Assembly (NCBI GenBank): GCA_943355045.1 | Contig: CALRDY010000006.1 | Span: forward strand, 1 to 14,384 | Length of the DNA stretch: 14,384 nt | Direction of reading: 5' to 3' | From: Candidatus Nomurabacteria bacterium | GTDB lineage: Bacteria; Patescibacteriota; Minisyncoccia; Phycocordibacterales; Phycocordibacteraceae | Part shown: piece by piece, positions 6,853-13,398 of the stretch | How the letters are laid out: each line of letters opens with the position of its first letter | Position numbering within the stretch: the stretch's first letter is position 1 | Translations under genes and position numbers: made by a program | The notes under the pieces: model-generated | Database searches by the model: none | What the model was told of the DNA's origin: nothing | Seen by the model: only the letters and a program-made list of their open reading frames with translations

Positions 6853-9804
6853 ATGACCACGCCGGCTTTTGAAGAAGCGTATGCGAAGCTCAATACGAAG
6901 CAGAAAGAGGCGGTAGATGCCATCTACGGGCCGGTCATCGTCATTGCAGGTCCGGGGACGGGGAAGACGCAGATACTCGCGTTGCGCATCGGGAATATCC
7001 TGCTCAAAGCCGTCGGCGCGAAGCCCGACGAGATACTCGCATTGACTTTTACCGAGAGCGCTGTGGCGACGCTGCGGACGCGGCTCGCGTCTTTCATCGG
7101 CGGCGCTGCGTACCGCGTCCGCATCCACACGTTCCACGGTTTCGCACGGTCGATACTCGAACTCCGTCCCGATCTCTTTCCGCGCATCGCACTTGGTACG
7201 CCGCTGTCTGAAGTGCGCGGCATCGCGCTCATGGAGCAGCTGCTCGACGAGGGGGAGTATCTAAAGATACGCAATCCGAAACAGCCGCACCGCGCGGCAC
7301 GGACGCTCATGGCTTTCATGGGCAAATTGAAGCAGGAGCACTATACGCCGGAACGGTATCTTGCCGAGCTCACGGAAGCGTACGAGAGCCTTCTCGCCGA
7401 GCCCGACCGCATTCATGCTACTGGGGTGCATGTAGGGAAAGAAAAAGGGGAACCGTTGCGACGGCGCGAGCGGCTCGAAAAACATATCGAAGTCGCGCAG
7501 CTTTTCAAGGCGTATCAGGAAGCGCTTGAACGCGAGTCGCTCTATGACTACGAAGACCTTATTGCTGAAGCTGTGCGCGGACTTGAGTCGGACGAAGGGT
7601 TCCGCGCCGAAGTCGGCGAGCGTTCGCAGTTCGTTCTCGCCGATGAGCATCAGGATGCGAATCCGGCGCAGAACCGACTCCTCGAGCTCGTGACCGATTT
7701 TGACGGCTCGCCGAATCTCTTTATCGTCGGCGACGAGAAGCAGGCGATTTATCGCTTCCAGGGCGCGTCGCTCGCGTCATTTTTTTACTTTAAAGAGAAG
7801 TATCCTGAGGCGAAGGTCATATCGCTTGTGGAGAATTATCGCTCGACCTCGAAGGTTCTCGCGGCCGCGCATGACCTTATCGCTCCCGCGCCGACGTCGA
7901 GCGAAGCATTTCGTCCTGTCTTGCAAGCCGTCCGCGGGGAAGGAGGCGTACTGGAAGAGGTGGTTTGCGATACTCCGCGAGAGGAACGCGACGCTATCCG
8001 CGCTCATATCGAGAAGCTGCATGCTGCGGGGACGCCGTATGAAGACATTGCGATCCTGACGAAGAAAAATGCGGACGTGCTTTCGCTCGCTGAAGCACTG
8101 CGTAGTGCAGGTATCCCTGAGGATCATGCGAGTGCTGAGTTGAATGCTCTCGCGCATCCGGCGGTCAAGCTGTTCATAGCGCTCATCCAGGCGCTCGCTG
8201 CTCCGCAGCAGGATGCACCGCTCGCCCGCGCGCTTTTCATGCCGGGCATACCGGGTACGCTCCCTGAGCGCATGCGGCTGCTCGCGCTCGCACGTGAAGG
8301 GAAACCGCTCATACAGATACTTGCTGAACAGGGTACGAGCGAGATGCGTTCTTGGGTGCGTACTCTCACGAAGCTCTCCGGAGAGATGTCCGCGACGCCG
8401 CTCGTCTCGTGGCTCACGCGACTTGCGAGCGAAAGCGGCTTTGTCGCCGGACTGCTCGCGCTCGGCGAGAGTGAGGACGCGTATGAAGCGTACCAGGGCT
8501 TCATGGACGAGGTGGCACTCATCGCGCGCGAGGATCCGAGCGCGACCGCACACGATCTCTTGCGCCGCCTCGCGCTCATCGAGAAACATGAGCTTCGCGT
8601 GAAGCGCGCACGCACGAAGCATGCGGGTGTGCGCATCATGACCGTGCACGGCGCGAAGGGGCTCGAGTTCCTGCAAGTCATCATCGCGCATGCAAGCGAC
8701 GAGCGCTGGCTCGGCGGCAAGACCGATGAATTCTCCCTCCCCCGACGCCAAGGGGTCGGGGCTCCGACCGAAGCGTCGGGGCTGCTTGAAAAAGAAGATG
8801 ATGAGCACGATGTGCGGCGGCTCCTCTACGTCGCGCTCACTCGTGCGAAGGACGGCGTGCTCATCACGCGCTCGGGCGTGACCGACGAAGACCGCGCGCA
8901 GACGCCGCTGCGGTTCCTTACCGATATCTCCTCGCATCTCACGTCGGTCGGTTTTTCTACGCCGCCGCCGAGCGTGTCTTCGTACGGCGTCCGCACCATC
9001 CTCGATCCGATCTTCTTGAAAGAGCGTTTGCTCGCGCGCGGATTCTCGCCGACAGGTTTCAATAATTACGTCGCATCGCCGTGGCAGTACTACTTCCGCA
9101 CGCTGCTCCGACTCCCGAGCGCGCCAGAGCTTCCGATGCTTTTCGGTACGGCCGTGCATGCGGGATTGAAGGCGTACGCCGACAAAGTGAAAAGCGGCGG
9201 CGCTTCTAGCGAGGATGCGACGGAAGCATTTTATCGAGAACTCACTCGCTTGCCGCTCACGCCGCTTGATCGGAAAGAGCTCATGAAAACCGGCGAGGTC
9301 GCGCTTCGCGCGTATCTCGCGCAAGAAAGCGGAAACATGCAGGGCGCGCATGAGTCGGAATTTTCCATAACCGTATCGCTTACGGTCCCGGGCGTGGGCG
9401 AGGTGCCGCTTTCAGGAAAACTCGATCGGCTTGATATCAAAGCAGACGGCACCGTCGAAGTCATCGACTACAAGACCGGCAAAGCGAAGAGCGAGAATGA
9501 GATTAAAGGCCTGACCAAATCAAGCGACGGCGGCTATTATCGCCAACTAGTTTTCTATAAGCTGCTGCTCGATAAGGACGGTCGCTATGCAATGAACGAG
9601 GCCTCGCTGCATTTTGTCGAGCCAAGCGAAAAAGGGAAGTGCACCATCCGTCGCTTCACAATAACGAGCGAAGAAGTCGCTGCACTGGAAACAGAGCTCA
9701 TCAAAGCTGCGCAAGCGATCGCCGACGGCTCTGCATTTACCGCCGTCTGCGACCCGGAGTCTTGCGACTATTGCGACTTAGTCGGCTTCCTTCTTGTGAA
9801 GTGA
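6853..9804 (+). CDS. UvrD/Rep-family superfamily 1 helicase fused to a C-terminal PD-(D/E)XK nuclease
   Basis: ATP-dependent 3'-5' DNA helicase with a RecB/AddB-type nuclease domain, probably for double-strand-break processing or repair. It has 983 residues from the ATG at 6853; the ATG at 6805 adds 16 atypical residues. Motifs: Q motif LNTKQKEAV; Walker A AGPGTGKT (32-39); Ia LTFTESA; HTFHGF; Walker B/motif II DEHQD (264-268); III GDEKQAIYRFQGA; IV ENYRST; V TVHGAKGLEF; VI YVALTRAK with R664. The nuclease has H769 (GTAVHAGL), D858, and D872-Y-K874 (IDYKTGK). Near the C-terminus CDPESCDYC gives three Cys. The usual first Cys of the AddB/Cas4-like Fe-S site, normally in a YxxCPxxF motif, is Ser here (VASPWQYYF), so a complete cluster is doubtful. 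Residues 630-643 come from an in-frame palindrome. The stop abuts that of the convergent dsbA-like gene. Confidence 0.92.
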   Translation: MTTPAFEEAYAKLNTKQKEAVDAIYGPVIVIAGPGTGKTQILALRIGNILLKAVGAKPDEILALTFTESAVATLRTRLASFIGGAAYRVRIHTFHGFARSILELRPDLFPRIALGTPLSEVRGIALMEQLLDEGEYLKIRNPKQPHRAARTLMAFMGKLKQEHYTPERYLAELTEAYESLLAEPDRIHATGVHVGKEKGEPLRRRERLEKHIEVAQLFKAYQEALERESLYDYEDLIAEAVRGLESDEGFRAEVGERSQFVLADEHQDANPAQNRLLELVTDFDGSPNLFIVGDEKQAIYRFQGASLASFFYFKEKYPEAKVISLVENYRSTSKVLAAAHDLIAPAPTSSEAFRPVLQAVRGEGGVLEEVVCDTPREERDAIRAHIEKLHAAGTPYEDIAILTKKNADVLSLAEALRSAGIPEDHASAELNALAHPAVKLFIALIQALAAPQQDAPLARALFMPGIPGTLPERMRLLALAREGKPLIQILAEQGTSEMRSWVRTLTKLSGEMSATPLVSWLTRLASESGFVAGLLALGESEDAYEAYQGFMDEVALIAREDPSATAHDLLRRLALIEKHELRVKRARTKHAGVRIMTVHGAKGLEFLQVIIAHASDERWLGGKTDEFSLPRRQGVGAPTEASGLLEKEDDEHDVRRLLYVALTRAKDGVLITRSGVTDEDRAQTPLRFLTDISSHLTSVGFSTPPPSVSSYGVRTILDPIFLKERLLARGFSPTGFNNYVASPWQYYFRTLLRLPSAPELPMLFGTAVHAGLKAYADKVKSGGASSEDATEAFYRELTRLPLTPLDRKELMKTGEVALRAYLAQESGNMQGAHESEFSITVSLTVPGVGEVPLSGKLDRLDIKADGTVEVIDYKTGKAKSENEIKGLTKSSDGGYYRQLVFYKLLLDKDGRYAMNEASLHFVEPSEKGKCTIRRFTITSEEVAALETELIKAAQAIADGSAFTAVCDPESCDYCDLVGFLLVK
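8740..8781. repeat. In-frame palindromic insertion inside the helicase gene
   Basis: Outer arms ccccgacgc (8740-8748) and gcgtcgggg (8773-8781) enclose an inner hairpin ggtcgg (8754-8759) with ccgacc (8764-8769) and loop ggct. The element is exactly 42 nt, 14 codons (residues 630-643), and begins and ends on codon boundaries. It falls between helicase motifs V and VI, a variable loop. Confidence 0.62.
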
Positions 9805-10476
9805 TCACTTCGCACTTTCAAGCGCTTGTTCGACGAGCTGTTGAACGGCGGCGTAGGGGTACCCGCCGTTCATGACGACAGGCGCTTTACCTTTGACGAG
9901 GATGAGCGAGTACGGCGTTCCCTCCGCGCCGATATCGAGCGCGTTCTGCCGGTCCGCCGTGATGCGCGCATCGACCTGGTTCGCTGCGTCTGCGAAGCAA
10001 GAGGCGAACGCATCGCCGGTAATGCCTATCGAGGAAGCGAGTGCGCTGTAATGCACGGAGTCGAGGGGCTGATTCTTGAAAAGGGCGGCCGCGAATTTCC
10101 AGAAGGCGTCATTGCCGGTTGTCTTCGCGATGCACTCCGCGGCTCGCGCGTGGGAGAAAGCGTTCGGATGGATCTCGGTTAGCGGGAACTCGCGGAAGAC
10201 CCAGGCGACCTTGCCGCTTGCGCCTTCATTCGCGATGATCTGATGCAGCGTCTCATGGAAATCCTTGCAATAGGTGCAGTCGAAGTCGGAGTACTCGACG
10301 ATCATCACGGGCGCCGCAGGATTCCCGAGGATGTGATCGGTCGCGCCGACCGCTCGCACGAGCGCTGAATTCCCCGTGGCGGTCGAGGAGGCTTTTGGCA
10401 TTGAAATATAGACTGCCCCCGCGACGATGATGCCGCCGAGAGCAATCGCGACAGGGATGGTCAATGAATTTTTCAT
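9805..10476 (-). CDS. DsbA-like thiol-disulfide oxidoreductase, membrane-anchored
   Basis: Extracytoplasmic thioredoxin-fold protein that likely introduces or isomerises disulfides in exported proteins. It has 223 residues from the ATG at 10476. The longer upstream frame is out-of-frame shadow of the exonuclease gene. Residues 5-25 are one hydrophobic helix (signal anchor or uncleaved signal), followed by a Ser/Thr linker. The active site is C67-T-Y-C70 within VEYSDFDCTYCKDFH. The cis-proline loop is G186-T-P188-Y. A second Cys pair, C115 and C160, sits in the helical insert as in some BdbD/DsbA-type proteins and may form a structural disulfide. The start overlaps the exonuclease stop (ATGA, 10476-10473), implying translational coupling. 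It could be annotated DsbA/thioredoxin_4 family. The specific substrate is unknown. Confidence 0.9.
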   Translation of the reverse strand: MKNSLTIPVAIALGGIIVAGAVYISMPKASSTATGNSALVRAVGATDHILGNPAAPVMIVEYSDFDCTYCKDFHETLHQIIANEGASGKVAWVFREFPLTEIHPNAFSHARAAECIAKTTGNDAFWKFAAALFKNQPLDSVHYSALASSIGITGDAFASCFADAANQVDARITADRQNALDIGAEGTPYSLILVKGKAPVVMNGGYPYAAVQQLVEQALESAK

Positions 10477-11054
10477 AATTGCAGCGCGTGGGTCATCGTC
10501 GGCGTGCTCGTCGCTTCTTTCGTCCAGGGTGAAGTGTCGAGCTTGATGTCGCGAATGTCGCGGAGGTCTTTGTATTTGAGCACACCGTGCTTGAGCGCGT
10601 AGTCGTAGAGCTTGCGGGTCAGACGGACGTCCTCGATGCAGTATTCGCGGACCTTCTCTTTTTTCCCTTCCTTCCACCACTCGCTCGCTTTGAGCCCGTC
10701 GCCGGACTTGCCTTTGCCGAGCGTTGCGTCGGCGAGTGACTGGAGTCGGATGCGCCGGCCGAGGACTTTCTGCACTTCGGTAAGTAGGTCGAGCGAGCGC
10801 AGGCGCGTGAGGTCGCCTGGGTAGTAGCGATTGAGGAGAGGGATATCGAATGAGTCGGAATTGAAACCGATGAGCATGTCGGCGCGCTCAAGAATCGGCC
10901 AGAGCTTGTGGAGATCTTCTTTGAAATAGGAGGAAAATTCGCCTGTCTCTGAGTCGTGGATCGCGACGACCGTGAGCTCCTGTTCATCTACGTCGACATG
11001 CCCGCGCACCATCGAGTCGGAAATGGATTCGATATCGAACGTGATGGCGCGCAT
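10473..11054 (-). CDS. DEDDy 3'-5' exonuclease, RNase H-like fold (PolB-exonuclease type)
   Basis: 193 residues. ExoI motif F-D7-I-E9; ExoII region GFNSDSFD70IP; ExoIII E-Y138-C-I-E-D142. Tyr four residues before the final Asp assigns it to the DEDDy class, related to the exonuclease domains of family B polymerases and to YprB-like ribonuclease H proteins. It likely trims DNA or RNA 3' ends; the substrate cannot be told from sequence. No polymerase or helicase domain is attached. The ATG at 11054 places the first motif at residue 7; an in-frame ATG at 11081 would add MRSCSISNG. No Shine-Dalgarno is visible. The gene lies 126 nt after hisS, behind an inverted repeat that holds a TATAAT, and overlaps the dsbA-like gene by four bases. 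Confidence 0.85.
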   Translation of the reverse strand: MRAITFDIESISDSMVRGHVDVDEQELTVVAIHDSETGEFSSYFKEDLHKLWPILERADMLIGFNSDSFDIPLLNRYYPGDLTRLRSLDLLTEVQKVLGRRIRLQSLADATLGKGKSGDGLKASEWWKEGKKEKVREYCIEDVRLTRKLYDYALKHGVLKYKDLRDIRDIKLDTSPWTKEATSTPTMTHALQL

Positions 11055-11175
11055 CCCGTTAGAAATAGAACACGAACGCATTCATTGCGTCGTACTCTAT
11101 CCAATTATGAAAACAAGATTTCGCCATGGCGTTGTCATTATATACCTCGTGTTCGTGATTTCTAACGGGACGCAT
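11050..11175. repeat. Long inverted repeat between hisS and the exonuclease gene
   Basis: A 12-nt perfect arm cccgttagaaat (11055-11066) matches 11158-11169 inverted. After a small bulge a further 8 bp pair (gaacacga, 11068-11075, with 11147-11154), enclosing about 71 nt. The direct repeat cgcat flanks it (11050-11054 and 11171-11175; the right copy is offset by one base). The left copy contains the start codon of the exonuclease gene. The interior is AT-richer than its surroundings and holds TATAAT on the minus strand. It is similar in size and layout to the element after rpoD, but its arm sequence is unrelated. Confidence 0.55.
11137..11165 (-). promoter_or_regulatory. Possible promoter of the exonuclease-dsbA operon
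   Basis: The minus strand has a perfect TATAAT (11142-11137); 17 nt upstream the inverted-repeat arm offers TTAGAA (11165-11160, 3/6). The predicted start is near 11130, giving a leader of about 75 nt to the ATG at 11054. The promoter would lie within the inverted-repeat element. Confidence 0.45.
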
Positions 11176-11180
11176 AGGCG

Positions 11181-12449
11181 TTAATTCCCGGCGCGTACTC
11201 GCGCCGGGATGTCAGATGCGGAAAGACTTACTTCTTCGCCGGTCGCGAGGGTCTTCACGCGCACCGTCTGGCTCGCGGCTTCGTTTGCGCCATAGGCTGC
11301 GAAAAACGGGATGCTGCGCTTTACCGCGTCTTTGATCTGGTCGCCGAGGCCGCGGGGGGTCAAGTTGACGAAGACGCGAGCGCCTTCTTTTCGCAGCGTG
11401 TCTGCGAATGTTTGTGCAGCAGGAATGTCGCTTGGTACGGGCGTGCCGAGATAGATCTGCGGCCGGCCGCCGCTCGTATCCGGTACGAGCGCATGCGTAT
11501 CGAGAAAGTCCGCGAGCGTGACGTCGCCGAGCGCGAAACCGACTGCTGGTATCGGGTCGCCGCCGAAAAGCGCGACCAGTCCGTCGTAGCGGCCGCCGCC
11601 GAAAAGCGCACGCGGATTTTCGATGTTCGTATCGTAGACTTCAAAGACCATTCCGGTGTAGTAGTCGAATCCGCGCGTGATGCTCGTGTCGAAGACGACG
11701 TTGCTCACACCGCGTTCTGCGAGCGTCGTGATGCGGTCAAGGAGTCGCTGCTTTTCGAGTGCGACTTCCGGCGCGCTGCTTGAGTCCTCGATGAGCGAGA
11801 GCGGATCGGTCGCCGAGATCGTGCTCGACGCGGCGGCGAAGGCTTCAGGAGGCATCTTCGATTTTTTGTCGAGAAGGCGCAGGTACTGGCGGACGCTTTC
11901 GCCGCTGAGGCCCGCCGCCGCGCAGGCGGCGTTCAGGAGCGGCCGCGAATTCATGCGGATGACGAAGTCTTTTTCGGTCGCGCCGAAAGATTTGAGTATT
12001 GTTGCGGCGAGTCGCACGACTTCGATATCGGCTTCGCCTTCGGGGAGCCCGATGAGGTCGATGTCTGTTTGATAAAATTCGCGCAAACGACCCTTCTGCG
12101 GGCGCTCGTAGCGGAACCGGTTGCCGATGGAGAACCAGCGCAAAGAGTACGAGAGCTCGCGGCGCTTCGCGGCAACCATACGCGCCAAGGTCGGCGTCAT
12201 CTCGGGCCGCAGGGTAACGCTCCGGTCGCCGCGATCGATAAAGGTATACGTCTGCTCGTTTACGATCTCTTCGGAGGTCTTCGCTTCGTAGAGCTCCGAG
12301 CGCTCGAGCGGGGAGGCGTTATATTCTTCATAGCCCCAAAGCGCGAGTGTCTCGCGTATGCGCGTAAACATCGCTTCCATCCTCGCCCAATCGGCTGGGT
12401 AGAAATCGCGAACGCCTTTATAGGGATCGGTTGAAAGCGGCTCGGACAT
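11181..12449 (-). CDS. hisS: Histidyl-tRNA synthetase
   Basis: Class II aminoacyl-tRNA synthetase charging tRNA-His in the cytoplasm. It has 422 residues from the ATG at 12449 (MSEPLSTDPYKGVRDFYP), normal for HisRS. Motifs: motif 1 region GVRDFYP and the TLRPEMTPTLAR ATP/His pocket; motif 2 GNRFRYERPQKGRLREFYQTDIDLIG; HisA-specific RGFDYYTGMVFEVY; GGGRYDGL; motif 3 PAVGFALG; and a C-terminal alpha/beta anticodon-binding domain (IYLGTPVPSD to the end). An upstream in-frame ATG at 12479 would add ten residues read through the promoter hairpin and is disfavoured. A -10 TACAAT ends seven bases before 12449, so the mRNA is probably leaderless. The last codons lie in a 10-bp hairpin. Confidence 0.96.
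   Translation of the reverse strand: MSEPLSTDPYKGVRDFYPADWARMEAMFTRIRETLALWGYEEYNASPLERSELYEAKTSEEIVNEQTYTFIDRGDRSVTLRPEMTPTLARMVAAKRRELSYSLRWFSIGNRFRYERPQKGRLREFYQTDIDLIGLPEGEADIEVVRLAATILKSFGATEKDFVIRMNSRPLLNAACAAAGLSGESVRQYLRLLDKKSKMPPEAFAAASSTISATDPLSLIEDSSSAPEVALEKQRLLDRITTLAERGVSNVVFDTSITRGFDYYTGMVFEVYDTNIENPRALFGGGRYDGLVALFGGDPIPAVGFALGDVTLADFLDTHALVPDTSGGRPQIYLGTPVPSDIPAAQTFADTLRKEGARVFVNLTPRGLGDQIKDAVKRSIPFFAAYGANEAASQTVRVKTLATGEEVSLSASDIPARVRAGN
11186..11209 (-). repeat. Hairpin over the 3' end of hisS
   Basis: tcccggcgcg (11186-11195), loop tact, and the exact complement (11200-11209) form a 10-bp GC stem. It encodes most of the C-terminal I-P-A-R-V-R-A-G and ends just before the stop codon. 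No T-run follows on the minus strand (aattaacgcc), so it is either a U-less terminator/3' stabiliser or another inserted palindrome extending the protein. Confidence 0.6.
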
Positions 12450-12456
12450 ATGCCCG

Positions 12457-12484
12457 ATTGTACCCCTTACCACTTCCAATTCAA
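12457..12484 (-). promoter_or_regulatory. hisS promoter, apparently leaderless
   Basis: The minus strand reads TTGAAT (12484-12479, 4/6), a 16-nt spacer, then TACAAT (12462-12457, 5/6), then cgggcat and ATG. Transcription would begin at or one base before the start codon. The -35 lies in the loop and the spacer in one arm of the 16-bp hairpin described separately. Confidence 0.6.
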
Positions 12485-12510
12485 AACAGAGGAAGTGGTA
12501 AGGGGTTGTA
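12458..12510. repeat. 16-bp perfect hairpin flanked by TTGTA direct repeats, at the hisS promoter
   Basis: accccttaccacttcc (12462-12477), a 13-nt loop, and the exact complement (12491-12506). If the outermost base of each arm is counted as flank, the repeat ccccttacc... is bordered on both sides by ttgta (12458-12462 and 12506-12510). That is what a 43-bp insertion with a 5-bp target duplication would leave. It lies directly after the PH-domain gene's stop. No T-run follows on either strand. Confidence 0.62.
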
Positions 12511-13050
12511 TCAGGTGCCGGTATTTTTCGGTTCGGTCGTGGTGACGTATTTGAGGATCAGGTCGCGCATCTGCTCCGGCCGGGGGATGCCGCGCATGTG
12601 GAATTCGTCGGAGGCACCGGCAGTCTGGACGTTAATATCGCCGAGGCCGAGCATCGAGGCGAGGATTCCGGAGACATTCGTCGTGACGTCTTGTACGCGC
12701 GAAAGGGGCAGACTCGAAACTTCGCGGTGGAAGTAGCGGCGCTGCTCGATATCGACGAGGCGCTTATTGGTCAGCACCCATGCATTGAGGAAGTAGCGGG
12801 TGCAGGCGCCCCACGCGCTCGTCCAGGTCACAAGCAGCCACGCGCCGAGTACGGCGCGCGCGAGAGGCGCCTGATAGTCGAAAAGCGCCGCGTACTGTTC
12901 GAAGGGCTGCGCGAGCGCGAGGAGCTTGGGAATCGCGAAGGGGATAATCGCGATGATGGCGTACGGAAGGAGTCCGGTAAGGAAGAGGAACCAGTGCTTG
13001 CGGGATTCCTTCACGACATGTTCGCCCGGCTCGAGTTCGAATTCTTTCAT
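12511..13050 (-). CDS. Membrane protein with bacterial PH domain (bPH_2/YdbS-like)
   Basis: 179 residues. The N-terminus (ELEPGEHVVKESRKHW) is typical of the family, followed by two hydrophobic helices (about 20-47 and 62-84). A soluble PH-like beta domain follows (about 90-165): WVLTNKRLVDIEQRRYFHREVSSLPLSRVQDVTTNVSG, then LGLGDINVQTAG. These match the bacterial PH_2 (YdbS/YdbT) family, whose molecular role is poorly known and membrane-associated. The ATG at 13050 follows the upstream membrane protein's stop by seven bases, so the two are probably one transcript. No Shine-Dalgarno is seen; CATGAT ends six nt before the ATG but overlaps the preceding stop, so it is a weak promoter candidate. 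Confidence 0.87.
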   Translation of the reverse strand: MKEFELEPGEHVVKESRKHWFLFLTGLLPYAIIAIIPFAIPKLLALAQPFEQYAALFDYQAPLARAVLGAWLLVTWTSAWGACTRYFLNAWVLTNKRLVDIEQRRYFHREVSSLPLSRVQDVTTNVSGILASMLGLGDINVQTAGASDEFHMRGIPRPEQMRDLILKYVTTTEPKNTGT

Positions 13051-13057
13051 AGCGGAA

Positions 13058-13342
13058 TCATGGCAGATATGGCGTCAGAAAGGAGGCGCTGCCGGAGAGC
13101 GCGTAGGACATGAGCGCAAACGATATGAAAAGATGCGTCGCAATCGCGGGGAAGGTGAGCCAGGATGCGTGGGAATATTTGAGCCAGTGATAGATGGCGA
13201 CGAAAGTGTAGACCGCCCAGAAGGCGAAGATGATGTAGAGCGCCCACGTGATGAGTGCACCGCCTGAAGGGATTCCCAACAGGTCAAATTGCGCAAACGA
13301 GATGGAAGGAAGGGAAAAGGCTTGAAGCGGCTGGTCGTTCAT
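13058..13342 (-). CDS. Conserved-looking small membrane protein, function unknown
   Basis: 94 residues from the ATG at 13342. After a soluble N-terminus (MNDQPLQAFSLPSISFAQFDLLG) there are two strongly hydrophobic, aromatic-rich helices (about 29-53 and 62-83) joined by the short polar turn HWLKYSHASW. I do not recognise a named family. Similar proteins next to prmC in Parcubacteria are a recollection, not verified. The start is set by the -10 TATCAT eight bases upstream; the longer frame from 13399 would overlap the promoter and begin inside the prmC stop region. It is co-directional and seven bases from the PH-domain gene, suggesting a shared membrane role. Confidence 0.75.
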   Translation of the reverse strand: MNDQPLQAFSLPSISFAQFDLLGIPSGGALITWALYIIFAFWAVYTFVAIYHWLKYSHASWLTFPAIATHLFISFALMSYALSGSASFLTPYLP

Positions 13343-13350
13343 TGGGGGGA

Positions 13351-13379
13351 ATGATACTACGAGGGTGAAGTGAGGCCAA
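13351..13379 (-). promoter_or_regulatory. Promoter of the membrane-protein/PH operon, near-leaderless
   Basis: The minus strand has TTGGCC (13379-13374, 3/6 including TTG), a 17-nt spacer, TATCAT (13356-13351, 5/6), then tcccccca and ATG. Transcription would start within one or two bases of the start codon. There is no Shine-Dalgarno. Confidence 0.5.
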
Positions 13380-13398
13380 GAATGTTTGTGGAACAACA

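Noticed and set aside
7777-9351. 524-codon minus-strand frame opposite the helicase gene
   Set aside because: Arg/His-rich antisense shadow. The plus strand carries all helicase motifs, and no start signals or domain are seen on the minus strand.
11059-11127. 22-codon minus-strand frame just downstream of TATAAT in the inverted repeat
   Set aside because: It is very short, lacks a Shine-Dalgarno, and overlaps the longer start option of the exonuclease. Nothing distinguishes it from a chance frame.
11055-11169. Integron attC site, suggested by GTTAGA/TCTAAC in a long imperfect palindrome
   Set aside because: attC sites run from RYYYAAC at the 5' end to GTTRRRY at the 3' end; here the order is reversed. 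No integrase or cassette array is present.
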